Positions 21,946 through 34,861 of a DNA stretch of 64,000 bases are shown here, in pieces. This DNA is from Proteles cristata cristata (lineage: Eukaryota > Chordata > Mammalia > Carnivora > Hyaenidae), in contig JAESUZ010000134.1 of assembly GCA_017311185.1 (NCBI GenBank), positions 62,001-126,000 of the forward strand, written 5' to 3'. Made by a program: the position numbers and the translations under genes. The notes under the pieces are model-generated. The model was given only the letters and a program-made list of their open reading frames with translations. It did no database searches and was not told the DNA's origin. Every line of letters starts with the position of its first letter. The stretch's first letter is position 1.

Positions 21946-22143
21946 GGCACCTGGGTGGCTCCGTTGGTTGAGTGTCCGATACTTGGTTTCAGCTCAGGTT
22001 ATGATCCCATGGTCTGTGGGTTTGAGCCCTACATGAGGCTCCATGCCACCAATGTGGAGCCTGCTTGGATTCTTTCCCTTTCTTTCTCTCTCTCTGCCCC
22101 TCACTCCAACTCCCCCCAAAACAAATAAATAAACTTAAAAAAA
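21946..22143 (+). mobile_element. CAN-SINE
   Basis: Plus-strand SINE 'gaggcacctgggtggctcc' through a CT-rich tract to 'caaataaataaacttaaaaa'. Flanks share AAAGGAA. Confidence 0.9.
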
Positions 22144-23725
22144 GGAACATTCTACTTTTTCAAAATGTGCACATATTTTTGCTAGACTGGAAAAAGATGA
22201 ACTGACCTCATATATGTATTGGGAAAAAAATGAAGTCACTTAAAATTCCACTTGTACTCTCAGCAATACAATTTATTGTGGCATGATTCAACACTCCTGA
22301 TTTATTGTAAGAGCCACAAATTCAGTGTATGTTTTCATCATGAAAGTATCTTCTTTAAGCCTTTATATTTTAAAATGTATTTTAATATTTTAGCTTTGAT
22401 TTTGATGAAATTTCAACTCAATACTATGATGATCTGTTAATTACAAATTCTTTTAGAAGGCAGCTGCTTACTTCTCTGCAATTTATAGCCTTTTAAATCT
22501 ACTCAGATCAGCTTTGAAACATATAATTATGCAGATTAAAAGTCATTTGTAATGGTCATACTTCTAAGATAATCTTGTATTTTAGATATGAATGTAGTAA
22601 CAATCAAACTACATCACTAAGATTATTTGGGGTGAATTTCAAAAACTACATTGCTTATTCACTTTTTTACTTTAATATAGTCATCGTACAGATCACACAA
22701 AGAAATTTTTTCCTGGAGGCCAGCCTTAAAAGTCAACAACTGGTAGTATTAAAAAGTGATTGGGGGTTGGAGCGGGGGCCAAATATGTAGAGAGAATATT
22801 GGACTGAATAGAAGCTCAGCCAGAGAGAAAAATACCTCCTGTATATTACAAATAAACAGTGCATGATCTCATTTGTACCTCAAGACATGCTACTAAGATC
22901 TTTATTGAATAAACAATGAAGGACATTAACTGTAATGCTATGGAATTCACTATGGCTATTTTAATATTTGTGCCAATTTTATTTGTAATAAATATATACA
23001 CGTATATAAAGAATTAGAACTCTTTTCTATAAGTATTGTCTTAATATAGGTGAAACCACTGCCATTTAAGATAGGGAGCTTCAAGCAATGTATAGTGATA
23101 TTTGAAAAAGGAATTTTTTTTCTCCTATTGGCATCAAATACAGTCAAAAGCCTTTATCTATGATAAGCAGATTTTTAAATAAAAGAGTTATGAAAATGAA
23201 GGCATATGTAGGAAGCATTTTCTTTTAGATCCTTTTTCACTGTTTCAAATTGGCTTTTATTTCCCAGTCATTTCTATGATATTTACATTCAGGTAGCTGA
23301 ATCAGCAAAGGGGTTATTAGAACAGACTAGTAATGGAAATTGTTTGCTCAGGGAGACTGGCAGTAAAAGCTTCCATACAGTGGTGCAATGCTAAATGATT
23401 TGCATGCTGGTGGGGTGGGGATTCTACATCCCTGTGTTCTTTTCCCCCCGACTTTAGGCCTCAGTTACTGCAGATGGAAATAGGCTCACTGAAACTTAAA
23501 CTGAGATAGAGAATTACTGGTTTTCAAGTAAACTCTTTAAGTTGTATGGAACATGATTTTCTTTTCTTTATAAATACCCAAGAATAATCCCCTTCTTTCC
23601 CATAATATGTAAATTGTGTGGAATTTTTAATTTTGCTAATAATGTCAGAGTACACCTAGGACATATTGTAAATATCTTGGATTAAAAAATGTTTTTGTTT
23701 TAACATCAAGAATAAATACGTCAAT
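22144..23725. other. Single-copy AT-rich DNA, no gene seen
   Basis: About 1.6 kb without a recognised repeat, RNA gene or credible exon. Confidence 0.4.
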
Positions 23726-23741
23726 TAAATGGAAAGCAGCC

Positions 23742-23973
23742 GGGGCGCCTGGGTGGCTTAGTCGGTTAAGCGTCCGACTTTCACTTAGGTAGTGACCTCG
23801 CGGTTCTTGGGTTCGAGTCCCGCGTCGGGCTCTGTGCTGACTGCCAGCTCAGAGCCTGGAGCCTGTTTCAGTCTTTGACTCCCTCTCTCTCTGACCCTTT
23901 CCTGCTCACGCTGTCTCTCTCTCTCCTAGAAATAAAGAAAACATAAAAATAAGTAAATAAATAAATAAATAAA
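23742..23973 (+). mobile_element. CAN-SINE (young felid type)
   Basis: GGGGCGCCTGGGTGGCTTAG start, 'gactgccagctcagagcctg' body, 'tcctagaaataaag' tail signature and an (AAAT)n end. Imperfect TSD TAAATGGAAAGCAG / TAAATGGAAAGTAG. Confidence 0.95.
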
Positions 23974-24169
23974 TAAATGGAAAGTAGTCAATGATCCAGA
24001 AAAGTAAAAAAACCAAATGGAAGCATAAAATAAATTGAGCATTATTTTTCCTCTAAGTCACTTGACTCCAAGCACTTTGGCCTAGTTTCTGTCCCTCCTG
24101 CATAGGAATATTGTAAACTCACTTCCACCTTAGTGTCTTTGAGCTGGCTGTAGATGGCTCCTCTTTGTT

Positions 24170-24480
24170 ATTCAGATCTTAATTCAATTTACTTTCAAAG
24201 AGAGTCCTCTTCTGACACACCCAAACCAAAGAAGTCAGCCAGTTAGACGAACAGTATCATTTTGATTTCTTTTCCTCAGAGCAGTTACGTTTCTTGAAAT
24301 TATCTTATGCATTTGTTTACCCATTTGTTATCTTTCTGCTTTCCTGCCCAGTAGCATTCTTCTACATACTAGAAAATAAACTCCAGGAAAGTACCTCACC
24401 CTCCTTTTCCACTGTTTTATATCTGTCCTGGTCTTAGAATAGTGATTGACAAATCCTGAGTGTTTAATATCTGTTGACCA
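24170..24480 (+). repeat. L2 3' region (ancient)
   Basis: The order 'agagtcctcttctgacacac', 'gcatttgtttacccatttg', 'actagaaaataaactccagg' and 'gtcttagaatagtgattgac' follows the L2 3' end pattern with high divergence. Confidence 0.5.
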
Positions 24481-24694
24481 CTTGGAAACGTGTTATTTTT
24501 TTAGCAGATGTTATGTTTAGAAAATAAAGCTAGCTATATTCTGGCCAATTCTGAAAAAAAAAAAGTAATTCATGTTTTCAGCCCGTATTTCTATGACAGA
24601 GGGCAATTTGGAATTATTTTACATTTATTTAGTTGCACAATAAGTTGGAAGAATTTACATTTTCACCAACTTAGCAAGTTGGCTTTGGTGCAAA

Positions 24695-24945
24695 TTAATA
24701 ACAATAGATACCATATACTGAATACTTGCATAGGTGCTGTGCTGAGCATTTCCGTGCTCTCTTTTGTAATTCCCTTAAACAGCCAAGGACAATAAATACT
24801 ATTACTACTGTCATTTCATATATGTGGGGATTAAGAACTAACAGAGTTAAGTACCCAGAGTTGCAAAATGTGGAGCAAGGATTGATGTCAGTTCCCTGCA
24901 ACCTGCAAAGCCAGTGTCAGTGATCTTAATTACAACATTTTATGG
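24695..24945 (-). repeat. MIR SINE (ancient)
   Basis: The plus strand reads as reversed MIR: 'actgaatacttgcataggtg', 'gctgagcattt', 'atgtggggattaagaa', 'gttaagtacccagagt' and 'ggagcaaggattgatgtcag'. Confidence 0.7.
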
Positions 24946-25057
24946 CCTCTTATTGGATAAATTGTTATGTTTAAGTATATTTTTCTTATTTGCACAGTAG
25001 GACCATATTTTTCTTTTTTTATTATGTACACCTTCTATTTAAGCAATGGTCAGCTGT

Positions 25058-25243
25058 GGTGTCTGGGTGGCTCAGTTGGTTAAGTGTCTGACTTGGGCTT
25101 AGCTGTTGAGTTTGAGCCCTGTGTCAGACTCTGTGCTGACAGCCTGGAGCCTGCTTGGAATTCTGTGCCTGTCTGTCTGTCTCTCTCTCTGTACTTTCTC
25201 CTACATGTGCTTTGTCTCTGTCTCAAAAATAAATAAACGTTTA
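25058..25243 (+). mobile_element. CAN-SINE
   Basis: Plus-strand SINE 'gtgtctgggtggctcagttg' with a short internal deletion, then 'tcaaaaataaataaacg'. Confidence 0.9.
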
Positions 25244-27865
25244 GTAATAGCTGCATGATTTTTCCCTTTGTTTTTGTTATTGTTTTGTTTTTTGAAGTAG
25301 AGATGTACACTTCTAATTATACTTTTTCTCTTTTAACCAAGGCTAAGGTAGACTATGAATATAGAAGAATGTGAAGGAAAAGGATTCAAATTGTGACCCT
25401 CTTTCTATGATGGCATTAGCACAGTGCCTAACCAGCAAGTATTCCATGAAAAACTCTGCAGATGTATAACACCAATCTATGGGACATTGTTCTAAGGATT
25501 CAGAGGCAGGCTTCCAGATGCTGGAAATAATGTATTCAACTGGCAGCTTAATTCTTGAAAATGCAGTTCCATGCTTAACTCAAGGAATTAGAGTATAACC
25601 CATCTTGTGCTTGGTTTTATTTAAAACTGTATTCATTTGATTAAGACATTTGAAAGAATAAGACAGGAGCTGCTATATGAGTAAGGCCTCTGTAGATGGT
25701 AGCCATTGTGATTATGGTAAAGAAGAAAAAGAAATAGTAGTGGGAGGGATCTCAGCAAGTAGAAGAAAAGAAAGAGGATTAAGAAGAAGAAGAAAAGAAG
25801 GAGAGGAAACTATTAAAGGCATAGAAAACAAAGGAGAAATATTTTATTTACCTTTAAAAACATTTGCTATTTTTTAAGGCAAGGTATCCTTTCTTATCTA
25901 AAAAGTATTATATAATTTGTATACTGCTATATCTTCTGCAAAAAAATTTAAAATCCTGCAGTTACATTAAAGAACAAAAACTTTAGGTAAGCTCTGTTTC
26001 TCAAAAATGTGAGGCTACTCATACTACTCTATGCATTTTACAGAGTGTTGAGTGGAAGAATGTTTAGAAACATAAATTCATGCAGATTGTTGAGGCATAA
26101 CTTGTTATTGCCCCGAAGGTGTAAAACTACTCTCTTTTTAAGTTTATTTATGTTAATGAACACATATTTAATATATGTGTTTCAGCACTTATGTTTCCCT
26201 TACAAATTTTTTTCCAGTATTTAATCAGTGAGGCTCTAGGCATACTTTTTCTAGAACACTGAACATTAACACAATGAATGACAGATGTGCCTTCATTAGA
26301 AGAAAAATACCAAATTGAATGGATAACATAAAAATCACAGTCTCATGCTCTGACTTGCAAAAGTAGGTGAGTCATGTCATTGCAAGTAATACAGTATTAA
26401 TCTAGACATTATAATTACAAGGAAAACGTGAATTTTTATAGTAAATCTAATCCTACAGCTGTATGGTCTGATTTTATCAAGATTTGGTATTCCTAAAAGA
26501 TCTAAGTTAATGTATAATCCTTAAAATTTTATATATGAATCACTTGCAGGCAATTTTCATTGTCTACAGGAATGCTTATATGTGTTTATAGCTATAAGAT
26601 ATAGACCTTTAGATATTTTATAACTTTACATCTAAATTTCAAGAAGTCCAATAATCTATCTCTCATTAGCTGGATCTTTAGGAAAAGAAAATTTCTGAGT
26701 GTATACTTGCTCTAAGCAGTGTCACCCTGTAACACCCTGACCTATATTTTGAGGCTGTCATTTATGCAGGATATGGATAAAAATAGAACTGTCTCCAAAA
26801 ATTTATGACATATAAAAATATTGAGTGAAATACGCACATTAGCATTACCATTTGAGTTTAGGAAGAGGAAGACTCTGATTCATTTAATATTGTGAGTGTT
26901 CTTCCAGTCTCTTTTTTAAAGTATATCTTACAGTCTATTTCTAATTGTGTCTCCCCTAAGTAGTAGTCATAGGGTACGCACCAAACAACTTAAACAACCG
27001 TTCTGACATACAATACTTCCTCAAAACAGTACATTATCTTTTTCATTGAGGCACATTAGTTGAACAAAGGATTTCAAAACAAAGAAAATAATGTTTTGAT
27101 GTCAACTAAATAAAAACATTAAATACATAAGAAATTGACTAGAAAATTAGGTGACTTTTCATCTATTGATTCTCAAGATAAAAAGGAAAATTACAGAACT
27201 ATAAATTTTCATTTTTATGGTTCTCAGGAATATATGTCCACTGTGTTATTTTTCTTGAACAGAAATTCTTAAATATATAGGTGGCATAAATATTTTCTTT
27301 GTCCATGTGAGTATGTTCATATGAATCTAGAAAAACATTTAAGACTTCTGAATTAGCAATCTCATTTTAAATGAGTTATAAAAAATAAAAATGTGTAGAT
27401 TAAAAATAGTTTTATATATAGAATTATTGAATCATTACATTGAAATTAACATAACACTATGTTAATTATAATTGAATAAAATTAGTTTCATAAATTTAAT
27501 GTTTAATAATAATACTTCCAAACAAAATTATTTGAATACTAAAAAATCAACAAATATTTGTTAAACTCAGAGAATGGAATAATTATTTTGCTGCCACATA
27601 TCTAACAAAGTTTATATAGTCAAGCAAAAGGTATATTTTAGAACTCAGATACCATATATAATATCTGATAGGAATTCTTCCCCAACAACCTACCCCTTAA
27701 GCCTGGGTTTTATATACCTATATTACTCTATATTACATAATTTTTAAAATCCTGTTTTGCATCTATTGGAACTCTCAACAGACAGTTTAGTAATTAGCTG
27801 TTTATTTATTCATGTTTCCTCTTAGATTATCAACTGTGTGGACTATATCTTTTACTTCTCTGTCT
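25244..27865. other. AT-rich single-copy DNA, no gene seen
   Basis: About 2.6 kb, very AT-rich after 26,000. A purine-rich patch (AAGAAGAAGAAG type) lies at about 25,715-25,810. No recognised repeat or credible exon. Confidence 0.4.
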
Positions 27866-27869
27866 TCAT

Positions 27870-28012
27870 TGCTTCCTTAGCACTCTGCCTAGCATATTGC
27901 CAACGTTTAAAGTTTGTGAATATTTATTATTCACCTTTGTATCTAGCTCCTGGCACATAGTAGACACTCAATAAATATTTTTGGACTGGGTGAACAAATG
28001 AATGAATGCCAT
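27870..28012 (+). repeat. L2 3' end (ancient)
   Basis: Ends with 'cctggcacatagtagacact' 'caataaatatttttggactg' and AATGAATGAATG, the standard L2 3' terminus. Confidence 0.65.
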
Positions 28013-28234
28013 CTGCTTTTAGAATCACTGTGAAGACACATTTCTCAATTACCACATGCCTCATAAATAGTGAAATTAGAAAAAAATTTCCATAAAAAGT
28101 CTTTAAAGTTTATAGAAAATGGCAGGAATCTGCTTTTGTTTTTAAGAAAAGTCAGTGAAAATAGTGCTGAAACCCTCTTATTCCCTTGTTGCACTTCTTG
28201 TATGTGCTTCATCACTGAATATATGGTCTTGTGC

Positions 28235-29385
28235 TTTTATTCACTGATTCATTATTTATTTAACAAATACTGTTTGAGGATCAGTATGTACAAGGCACTC
28301 CTTTAGGCATGTGGGTAGGTACAGAAATATCCTTATTGTTGTTATCTTTTATATTAGTGGGGAAACAGACAATAAATAAGAATAAATGTATAATATATAT
28401 ACTGTTTTAGATAGAGATAAATGCTAAAGAAAAATAATACAGGTAAGGGGAATGAGAAGTGGATGTGAGCATGTGTGTGGTGGTGGAATTACTATTTTAG
28501 ATACAAAGCCAGAGATGGCTTCACTGATGTGACATTTGAGCAAAGTCTAAAAGAAAGAAGGGATTCCTGCATGTAACCAGGAATTCCTTCACAAAGGGAA
28601 ATGCGACAACAAATAGTGGCGGTATGCAAGGAGAATTATGAAACTCAGGGCCTGTAGACCTTTCTAACAACTTTTCTTCTCAGTGTGATAAAATGTCATT
28701 GCAGAATTTTGAGCAGAACAGGGCATGATCTGACTTAGATCATAATAACACTGTGTTCTGTGCTGATAATATACCGTGAGTAACAAAGGTAGATGTAGAG
28801 ATTAGTTAGAATGTTATCACAATAACCCAGGTGAAAGATGATGGTGGCTTAAACTAAGTCAAAGTAGTTGAAGTTTGGAAAAGTGGTTCAATACTTTATA
28901 TAATGTGAAGATAATGTCAGCAGGATTTGCTGACATATTAGATGTGCATTAGAAAAGAAAAAGAGAAACTAAGAATGTCCCAAAGGTATTTAACACAATC
29001 AGGAGAATAGAGTGGATGTTGAGATAGGAAAGGCCACATACAGAACAGGTGTTGGGAGGAACCCAGAAGGCTTTGTGTATGTTAAGCTTGAGATGCTTCT
29101 CTATAGAAGCACAAACACAGTATGGGCAGATAGACATGAATTCAAGGGTGAAGATAGATATTTGGGTGTCATCAGCATTCAGAAGGCAGCACAACCTCAA
29201 GCTCACCAAAACAGTGTGTGTAGATAGAAAACGAGAGTTTAAGTCTTGAGTCTTGGAACATTCTACCTATAGAGGTCATGGAGGTGAGTTGAATCCAGCC
29301 AAGCAGACTGAGAATGTATAGGGAGAGTTTGGGATAAAAACAGCGGACTGTGGTGCCCCAGAAGCCAAATGGAGGAAATGTCTAA
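28235..29385 (-). repeat. Long ancient L2-like repeat
   Basis: The longest copy of the family seen at 165 and 3,430. In order: 'acaaggcactcctttagg', 'acagacaataaataag', 'cttcactgatgtgacatttg', 'gcatgatctgactta', 'gatgatggtggcttaaact', 'aggatttgctgacat', 'gttaagcttgagatgc', 'gtcatcagcatt' and 'gaagccaaatggagg'. The small frames on both strands inside it are incidental. Confidence 0.55.
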
Positions 29386-31022
29386 AATTATGTTAATTTG
29401 TGATTTAGCCATTTTTGACTCTTTTCTTTTCCTCACCGCCCACATCTAATTCTCAATATTCTTTTTGTTTTCTGTAAAATACATCCATGTAAGTACATGT
29501 TTCATCAGAGAAGCAGAACTGATATGAGTGATATGGACTAAGGTATTGATTATAGGGATTGGATCTTATACAATTGTGTGAACTGAGAAGTCTATGGCCA
29601 CTGCATTTAATGGTGGGTTTAAAGTCACTGAGATCAACAGAACTGACAGTTAGGAAGTAAACTGGGACAAAGTAGAATCCTAGGGATAAATTGGACTTCC
29701 AGAAGATAATCTCTACCTACATTTGTCTTTCATCACCTCCAACCTCAACCTTACATGTAATATGCAGATGGTGACATGCAGAAGGACTCTTCACAATGCA
29801 GTTTTCTACACCTTGTATGTGTACACTCTGAGAGGTTAAAAGAGGAATCCTGGCGGGAACTGAGGGAGCTGAAGGTACAGCTGCTGCCCCAAACCAATGA
29901 GGTAAGCTAGCAGATCAATAACAAGGAGCTTGCACTGAAATTGCATCTGGTTCCCTTCACTAACCTTCAGTGCGCATAAAGTTGCTGCTTCATTTCTTCA
30001 CCCAGATCTTATGAAGACTTTTTCTGACAACTGCAATGCAGGAAAGGGAATTCTGGGAAACACAGTTCCAGTTTAGCTAGATCAACATGGTACAAAGTCA
30101 CTCGATTCCAGAATCCATCAAAATAAAAATGAAGGCTGAGAGTTAACTTTTGTAATCATTTGTTATAATTAGTGGACATTACGGCCATTAATTTTTGTAA
30201 TTAATGTAATTAATCTATTAATGGATTATTATTTCCTTGAAGACCTTTTCTATTATACTTTATATTATATTCTAATCACTTGTTTTCATGACTGTCTCTA
30301 TGGTGAGAATTCCCCCCTCCCCATTTTGGTTGCCAATATTTGGCTTGTTTAACAACTTCACTATAATTTTGTTGAATGATTAAGATCCCTTCAAATTCTA
30401 CTTTTTTATGATTCTAAGTAAACATGGTTTATAGATAATAACAATACAAGATTGGTGAGAAATTAACACAGTTAATATAGATCTTGAAATAATTCTTATG
30501 TATCATGCTAGTGAATATGTTCTTCCAGTATGCTTAGTCTGACGTGCAGTCTGTCACTTTTACTTAGTTTTCTAGGAAAATAGTAATAAATATATAACTG
30601 TTTACTTTTGTTGTCTATGTTGCATGACTAAATGAATGATTATGCTTAATTTATCTAGGAATTCTCTCCACAAGAACTACTGATAGAGTTATTTCAAGAT
30701 TAGTTTTCTTGTTTTCCTCACCTCTTTTACTTTTATCATTTCAGATTTTTTATTCAGTATTTACTTCCTATGATTCAGCCTTATACTGATACACCAAAAT
30801 CTTATGCTATTTTTCAGAACTGCAGCATTCTATTGGTTGGAACTTTCACTCATAAACATGGTCACAATATATGAAGGAGAAGAAAACTAATAATTATTTA
30901 TTAATGAGTCAAAAATGGAAACACCATAATACAAAGAATCATATCTCACTTCCAGCATCACTTAAACTTCTTGGAAACAGTTGAGTTTATTCTGAGGTTT
31001 TACATTTCCTAAGTCTTAACCT
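29386..31022. other. Mostly single-copy DNA, no gene seen
   Basis: 'tcatcagagaagcagaactg' at 29,503 resembles the start of a common old repeat, but nothing can be followed further. No credible exon. Confidence 0.35.
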
Positions 31023-31023
31023 G

Positions 31024-31395
31024 TGCTATGGTCTGAAATTTTGTGCCCCCTACCCCCATTCATACATTGAAATGCTTTAGTCCAATGTGATGGTGTTAGA
31101 AGGTAGGGCTTTTGGAGGTGCTTAGGTCATGAGGGCCCAGTCCCAATGAATGAGATTATGGTTCTTACAAAAAGAGACTCTCCACAGAGATCCTTTGCCT
31201 TTTCTACCATGTGAGGACACAGCGAGAAGGCACTGGCCATGAACCAAGAATAGGGCTCTCACCAGAACAAAACCATGCTGGCACCCTAACCTCAGACTTC
31301 TGAGCCCCCAGAACTATGAGAAATAAATTTGTCTTTTATAACCATTTGCCAGTGATTAGAGCACTGTTATAACAGCCTCAATGGACTCAGACAAC
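31024..31395 (+). repeat. MaLR-type LTR (MST/MLT-like)
   Basis: It starts TGCTATGGTCTGAAATTTTG and ends near 'cagcctcaatggactcagac'. Between these come 'aatgtgatggtgttagaagg', 'gcttaggtcatgagg', 'ccatgtgaggacacagcgag', 'cagaactatgagaaataaat' and 'ttgttataacagcc'-type text. This matches the MST/MLT1 LTR pattern over its full length of about 370 bp. A solo LTR. Confidence 0.75.
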
Positions 31396-31814
31396 CTGCT
31401 CTGTTCTTGCATCAGACCTCACCATACCGCTTCCTATAACAGAATATTGCTCATCTAAATCGCTCCAATAATTCTGCAACTATCACTTTTAAAGTCAGTT
31501 TAGAAGGAAGATAACTTACAAAATATGTTCAAAGAAAAAGACATCTAATAGTTTGGAAGAAAATAAAGATTTTTAAAGGAATAGTGAACAAGAAGCTTTC
31601 TCTATTACATATCATCTTTAAGAACTGATAAAGAAAGTAAATCTTCATATGCACCACCCTTTGTCTCACCTGAGCACACATTATTTTGCTTCAGCTGGTC
31701 ACTAGGGATCTAATGAGGAGTAAATCACTCAGGAGCCCACCATTGGCTTATAGTCTAGTGGGAGAGTTTTCTCTGGTTGGGGAAGAAGACAATGTTAAAG
31801 ATTTGAAGCATGAG

Positions 31815-32030
31815 GGGGGCGCCTGGGTGGCTTAGTAGGTTAAGCATCCGACTTTCGCTTGGGTCATGATCTCGCGGTTCATGGGTTCAAGCCCCGCGTC
31901 GGGCTCTGTGCTGAATGCCAGCTCAGAGCCTGGAGCCAATTTCGGAGTCTGCATCTCCCTCTCTCTCTGACCCTCCCCTGCTCACGCTCTCTCTCTCTCC
32001 TAGAAATAAATAAAAAATATTAAAAAAAAA
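31815..32030 (+). mobile_element. CAN-SINE (young felid type), 16-bp TSD
   Basis: GGGGCGCCTGGGTGGCTTAG start with intact CTCGCGG and CCCGCGTCGGG. The perfect duplication AGATTTGAAGCATGAG lies at 31,799-31,814 and 32,031-32,046. It splits an older LTR-like repeat. Confidence 0.95.
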
Positions 32031-32046
32031 AGATTTGAAGCATGAG

Positions 32047-32375
32047 AAAGATTCAAAGCTGCTTTTACTGGCTTGTAGAAGGAAGCAGCCATATGTCGAG
32101 GAAACAGAGACCTTTGTACTACAACTGCAAGAACTGAATTTTGTCAACAACCAGAAAGAGCTTGGAAGCTGATTTACACCCCAGAGCCTCCAGTGAGAAT
32201 TCAGCCTGGCTAACACTTTGATTTCAGTCTTGTGATTTTGAGCAGAGAACTAGCCACATTTTGCAAGAATTCTGACTCATAGAACTGTGATCTAATATTG
32301 AATATTATTTTAAGCTACTATGTTTGTGATAAATTTGTTATGCAGCAGCGAAAAATGACTACAGCTTGTTTTCAC
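32047..32375 (+). repeat. MLT1-like LTR end
   Basis: The terminal part 'gactcatagaactgtgatct' 'tattttaagctactatgttt' 'gtgataaatttgttatgcag' is the known end of MLT1-type LTRs. The 5' limit is unclear because the young SINE sits beside it. Confidence 0.55.
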
Positions 32376-32580
32376 TCCAAATGGATGGCTGGAGTGGTTA
32401 GATTTGGAGCTAGAGGGTCTACTTCCAAGATGGCTCACTTACCTGGCTCACAAATTGGCACTGGGTGCATGTGGAGTCTGTCAGATAACACTGAGGGCTG
32501 AAGCAATCAGTTCTTTCCCACAGGTCTCTAGGACCCTTACATAGTCTCCATAGCAAATGATTATGATCCAAAAGCAATTG
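32376..32580 (+). repeat. Possible old LTR-related sequence
   Basis: 'ttccaagatggctcacttac' and 'tggcactgggtgcatg' resemble a common old mammalian repeat; family not determined. Confidence 0.3.
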
Positions 32581-33023
32581 TCCCAGGAGAACAGGGAGAA
32601 CGTGAATGACAATTTCTGAATTAAACTAGGAAATTAAATAGCATTATTTTCATTATATTCTATTGATGGAGGCAGTCAAAAAGTTCTTCTCAGGTTCAGG
32701 GGAAGGGACATAATCCTTACTTACTACTCAGTCAGAATGGTTTCAATGTATCCTTGTAAGAGGTACATATGGGATAGGATATTTTGTGGCAGCCATATTT
32801 GAAACCTACAATTACATGGTGATTTAATGATTCACTATCCTAGTATCCATCTCAGTGGGGTTAAAATGTTGACAGTTGGAGAGAAAGTTGGAAGTGAAGA
32901 CAGTGAAAAATAAAGCATTGTTATATTATATCCCAGTAGTTGGGTTGAATGGGTTTGGATATATAGTATACATGCATGTAGTAAGTCCCATAATGACAAG
33001 GGTGAAGAATACCTGCTATCTTT

Positions 33024-33239
33024 TTTTAAAAAAATGTTTATTTATTTTGAGAGTGGGGGGCTGTAGGTATGAGCAGGGGAGGGGCAGAGAAAGAGAGGAT
33101 CCCAAGCAGTCTCTCGACTATCAGCCCAGAGCCAAACACCCAGGGCTTGAACTCACCAACAAACAACCAGGGCTTGAGATTATGATATGAGCCAAAATAC
33201 ATAGTCAGGAGCATAACTGACTGAGCCACATAGGCATCC
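33024..33239 (-). mobile_element. CAN-SINE (old)
   Basis: Minus-strand SINE from 'aaaaatgtttatttatttt' to 'gagccacataggcatccc'. AGAATACCTG and AGAATACTTG lie at its two sides as a decayed TSD. Confidence 0.88.
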
Positions 33240-33259
33240 CAGAATACTTGTTTCTTTAA

Positions 33260-34613
33260 CATTAACTTAAGTTTCTATAAAACATCCAGGATGTTGAAGA
33301 TGGAGAGTGAAAATAAAAATTAAGATATATTTGAATGTTAATATGCTATTTTAACTTTACTTAATATACTTTTAACTTGAGATATGTCTCTACTGATTTC
33401 TTAAACACTTATTTAATATTTAGCAATTAATACAGAGCATTAACAATAGTTACACTCCATACATTGCATATTTTGATTTCTATGGTATGTAAAGGCTTAG
33501 AAATCAGAGAAACTGTTATTCACCCAGGTATAAAATGTAGACAGCTTTTCCATTACAGAGTTTAGTATCTCATTTAGGTTTATTTTTTCCAGAAAATGAA
33601 TAAAATTCAATATTGTTTTTATTTACATAGTATAATTGTAATATTATAAAGCAATAAAATTAGTCCTCAGCAGATCTAGACTGCATAAAAATATACAAAT
33701 TATTTCTTTTCACCTTCTACATTTGGATGATTAAAAATAATTGAATCTCATTACTGAGTGAACCAGGCATAAGGGAAAAACACTTTAATTCATGAGAGCA
33801 TGTGCATTCATTATTGAAGTAAGAAATTTGGTCAAACATTGTATAGATTTGGCAAAATAAAAATGATTTTTATTTCACATAATTTCATATGTCTAGAATT
33901 TCACAATGTAAGAGAAGCTTTATACAAATGACAAAAACTAGGAAATGCATTTTTCACATTTTAATTACAATTCACATGTCTGTATCTCCTGCTGTGATGT
34001 TTTGTTAAAAAGAGATCTCATTTGTGAAACTGCCAGTATAGAAACTGACAGATGGTAAGACCAGTTTCCAACCTGCTTAAGTACTGGTTTAATATGGTTT
34101 AGATTATTTTATTTGCATTGTCTATTTGTACTATATACCTAACTGGTATGAAAGTGCTTTTACAGTTTTGTTATAGTTCTTCTATTACTATTGAATCTAG
34201 TTATAAGATTTATATGTAAATGCATTGTTATAGTTTACAGATTTTATCAATAAACTATTTTTAGAGATCATTTAATTATGTTTCTTAAAAAAGGTGTCAG
34301 TTATATTTTTTTTAATGAAATGCCTACAAATAGATGCTTGGGTATACTCATAATAGAAGAACTCAAAAGTTCAAGAAAAAAATCACTTTGATAGATATAA
34401 CCCATAGACATCAACAAATAAACCAATTATTGGGTTAAATATTTTTTATATTGTAATCAGGAAAAAAAATCTCTCTTTAGGTGAGAAATCCTAAAGTCAT
34501 TCTCCAAAAGATCTTATTAATCATATTTGGATATATAAAAAGAAGAACTATATAAAAGGAGAAATTTCTACTGGTGAATTAGCTTATAAAAATTCCTTTG
34601 ATTTTTATGTTGT
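33260..34613. other. AT-rich single-copy DNA, no gene seen
   Basis: Very AT-rich and without long frames. No recognised repeat. Confidence 0.4.
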
Positions 34614-34628
34614 TAAACACTATTTTTA

Positions 34629-34846
34629 TTTATTTAAAAAAATTTTATGTCTTTAGTTTATTTTGAGAGGCAGAGAGTGAGCAGGGGCAGGGCAGAGAGA
34701 GAGAGGGAGACACAGATTCTGAAGCAGGCTCCAGGCTCCCAGCTGTCAGCAGAGAGCCCAATGTGGGGCTTGAACCCACCAACTGTGAGATCATGACCTG
34801 AGCCAAAGTTGTACGCTTAACTGACCGACCCACCCAAGCACCATGA
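34629..34846 (-). mobile_element. CAN-SINE
   Basis: Minus-strand SINE. TAAACACTATTTTTA (34,614-34,628) and TAAACACTACTTTTA (34,847-34,861) flank it, one mismatch in 15. Confidence 0.93.
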
Positions 34847-34861
34847 TAAACACTACTTTTA

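Noticed and set aside
25680..25877. 66-codon Lys/Glu/Arg-rich frame.
   Set aside because: Comes from a purine-rich AAGAAG stretch; no other support.
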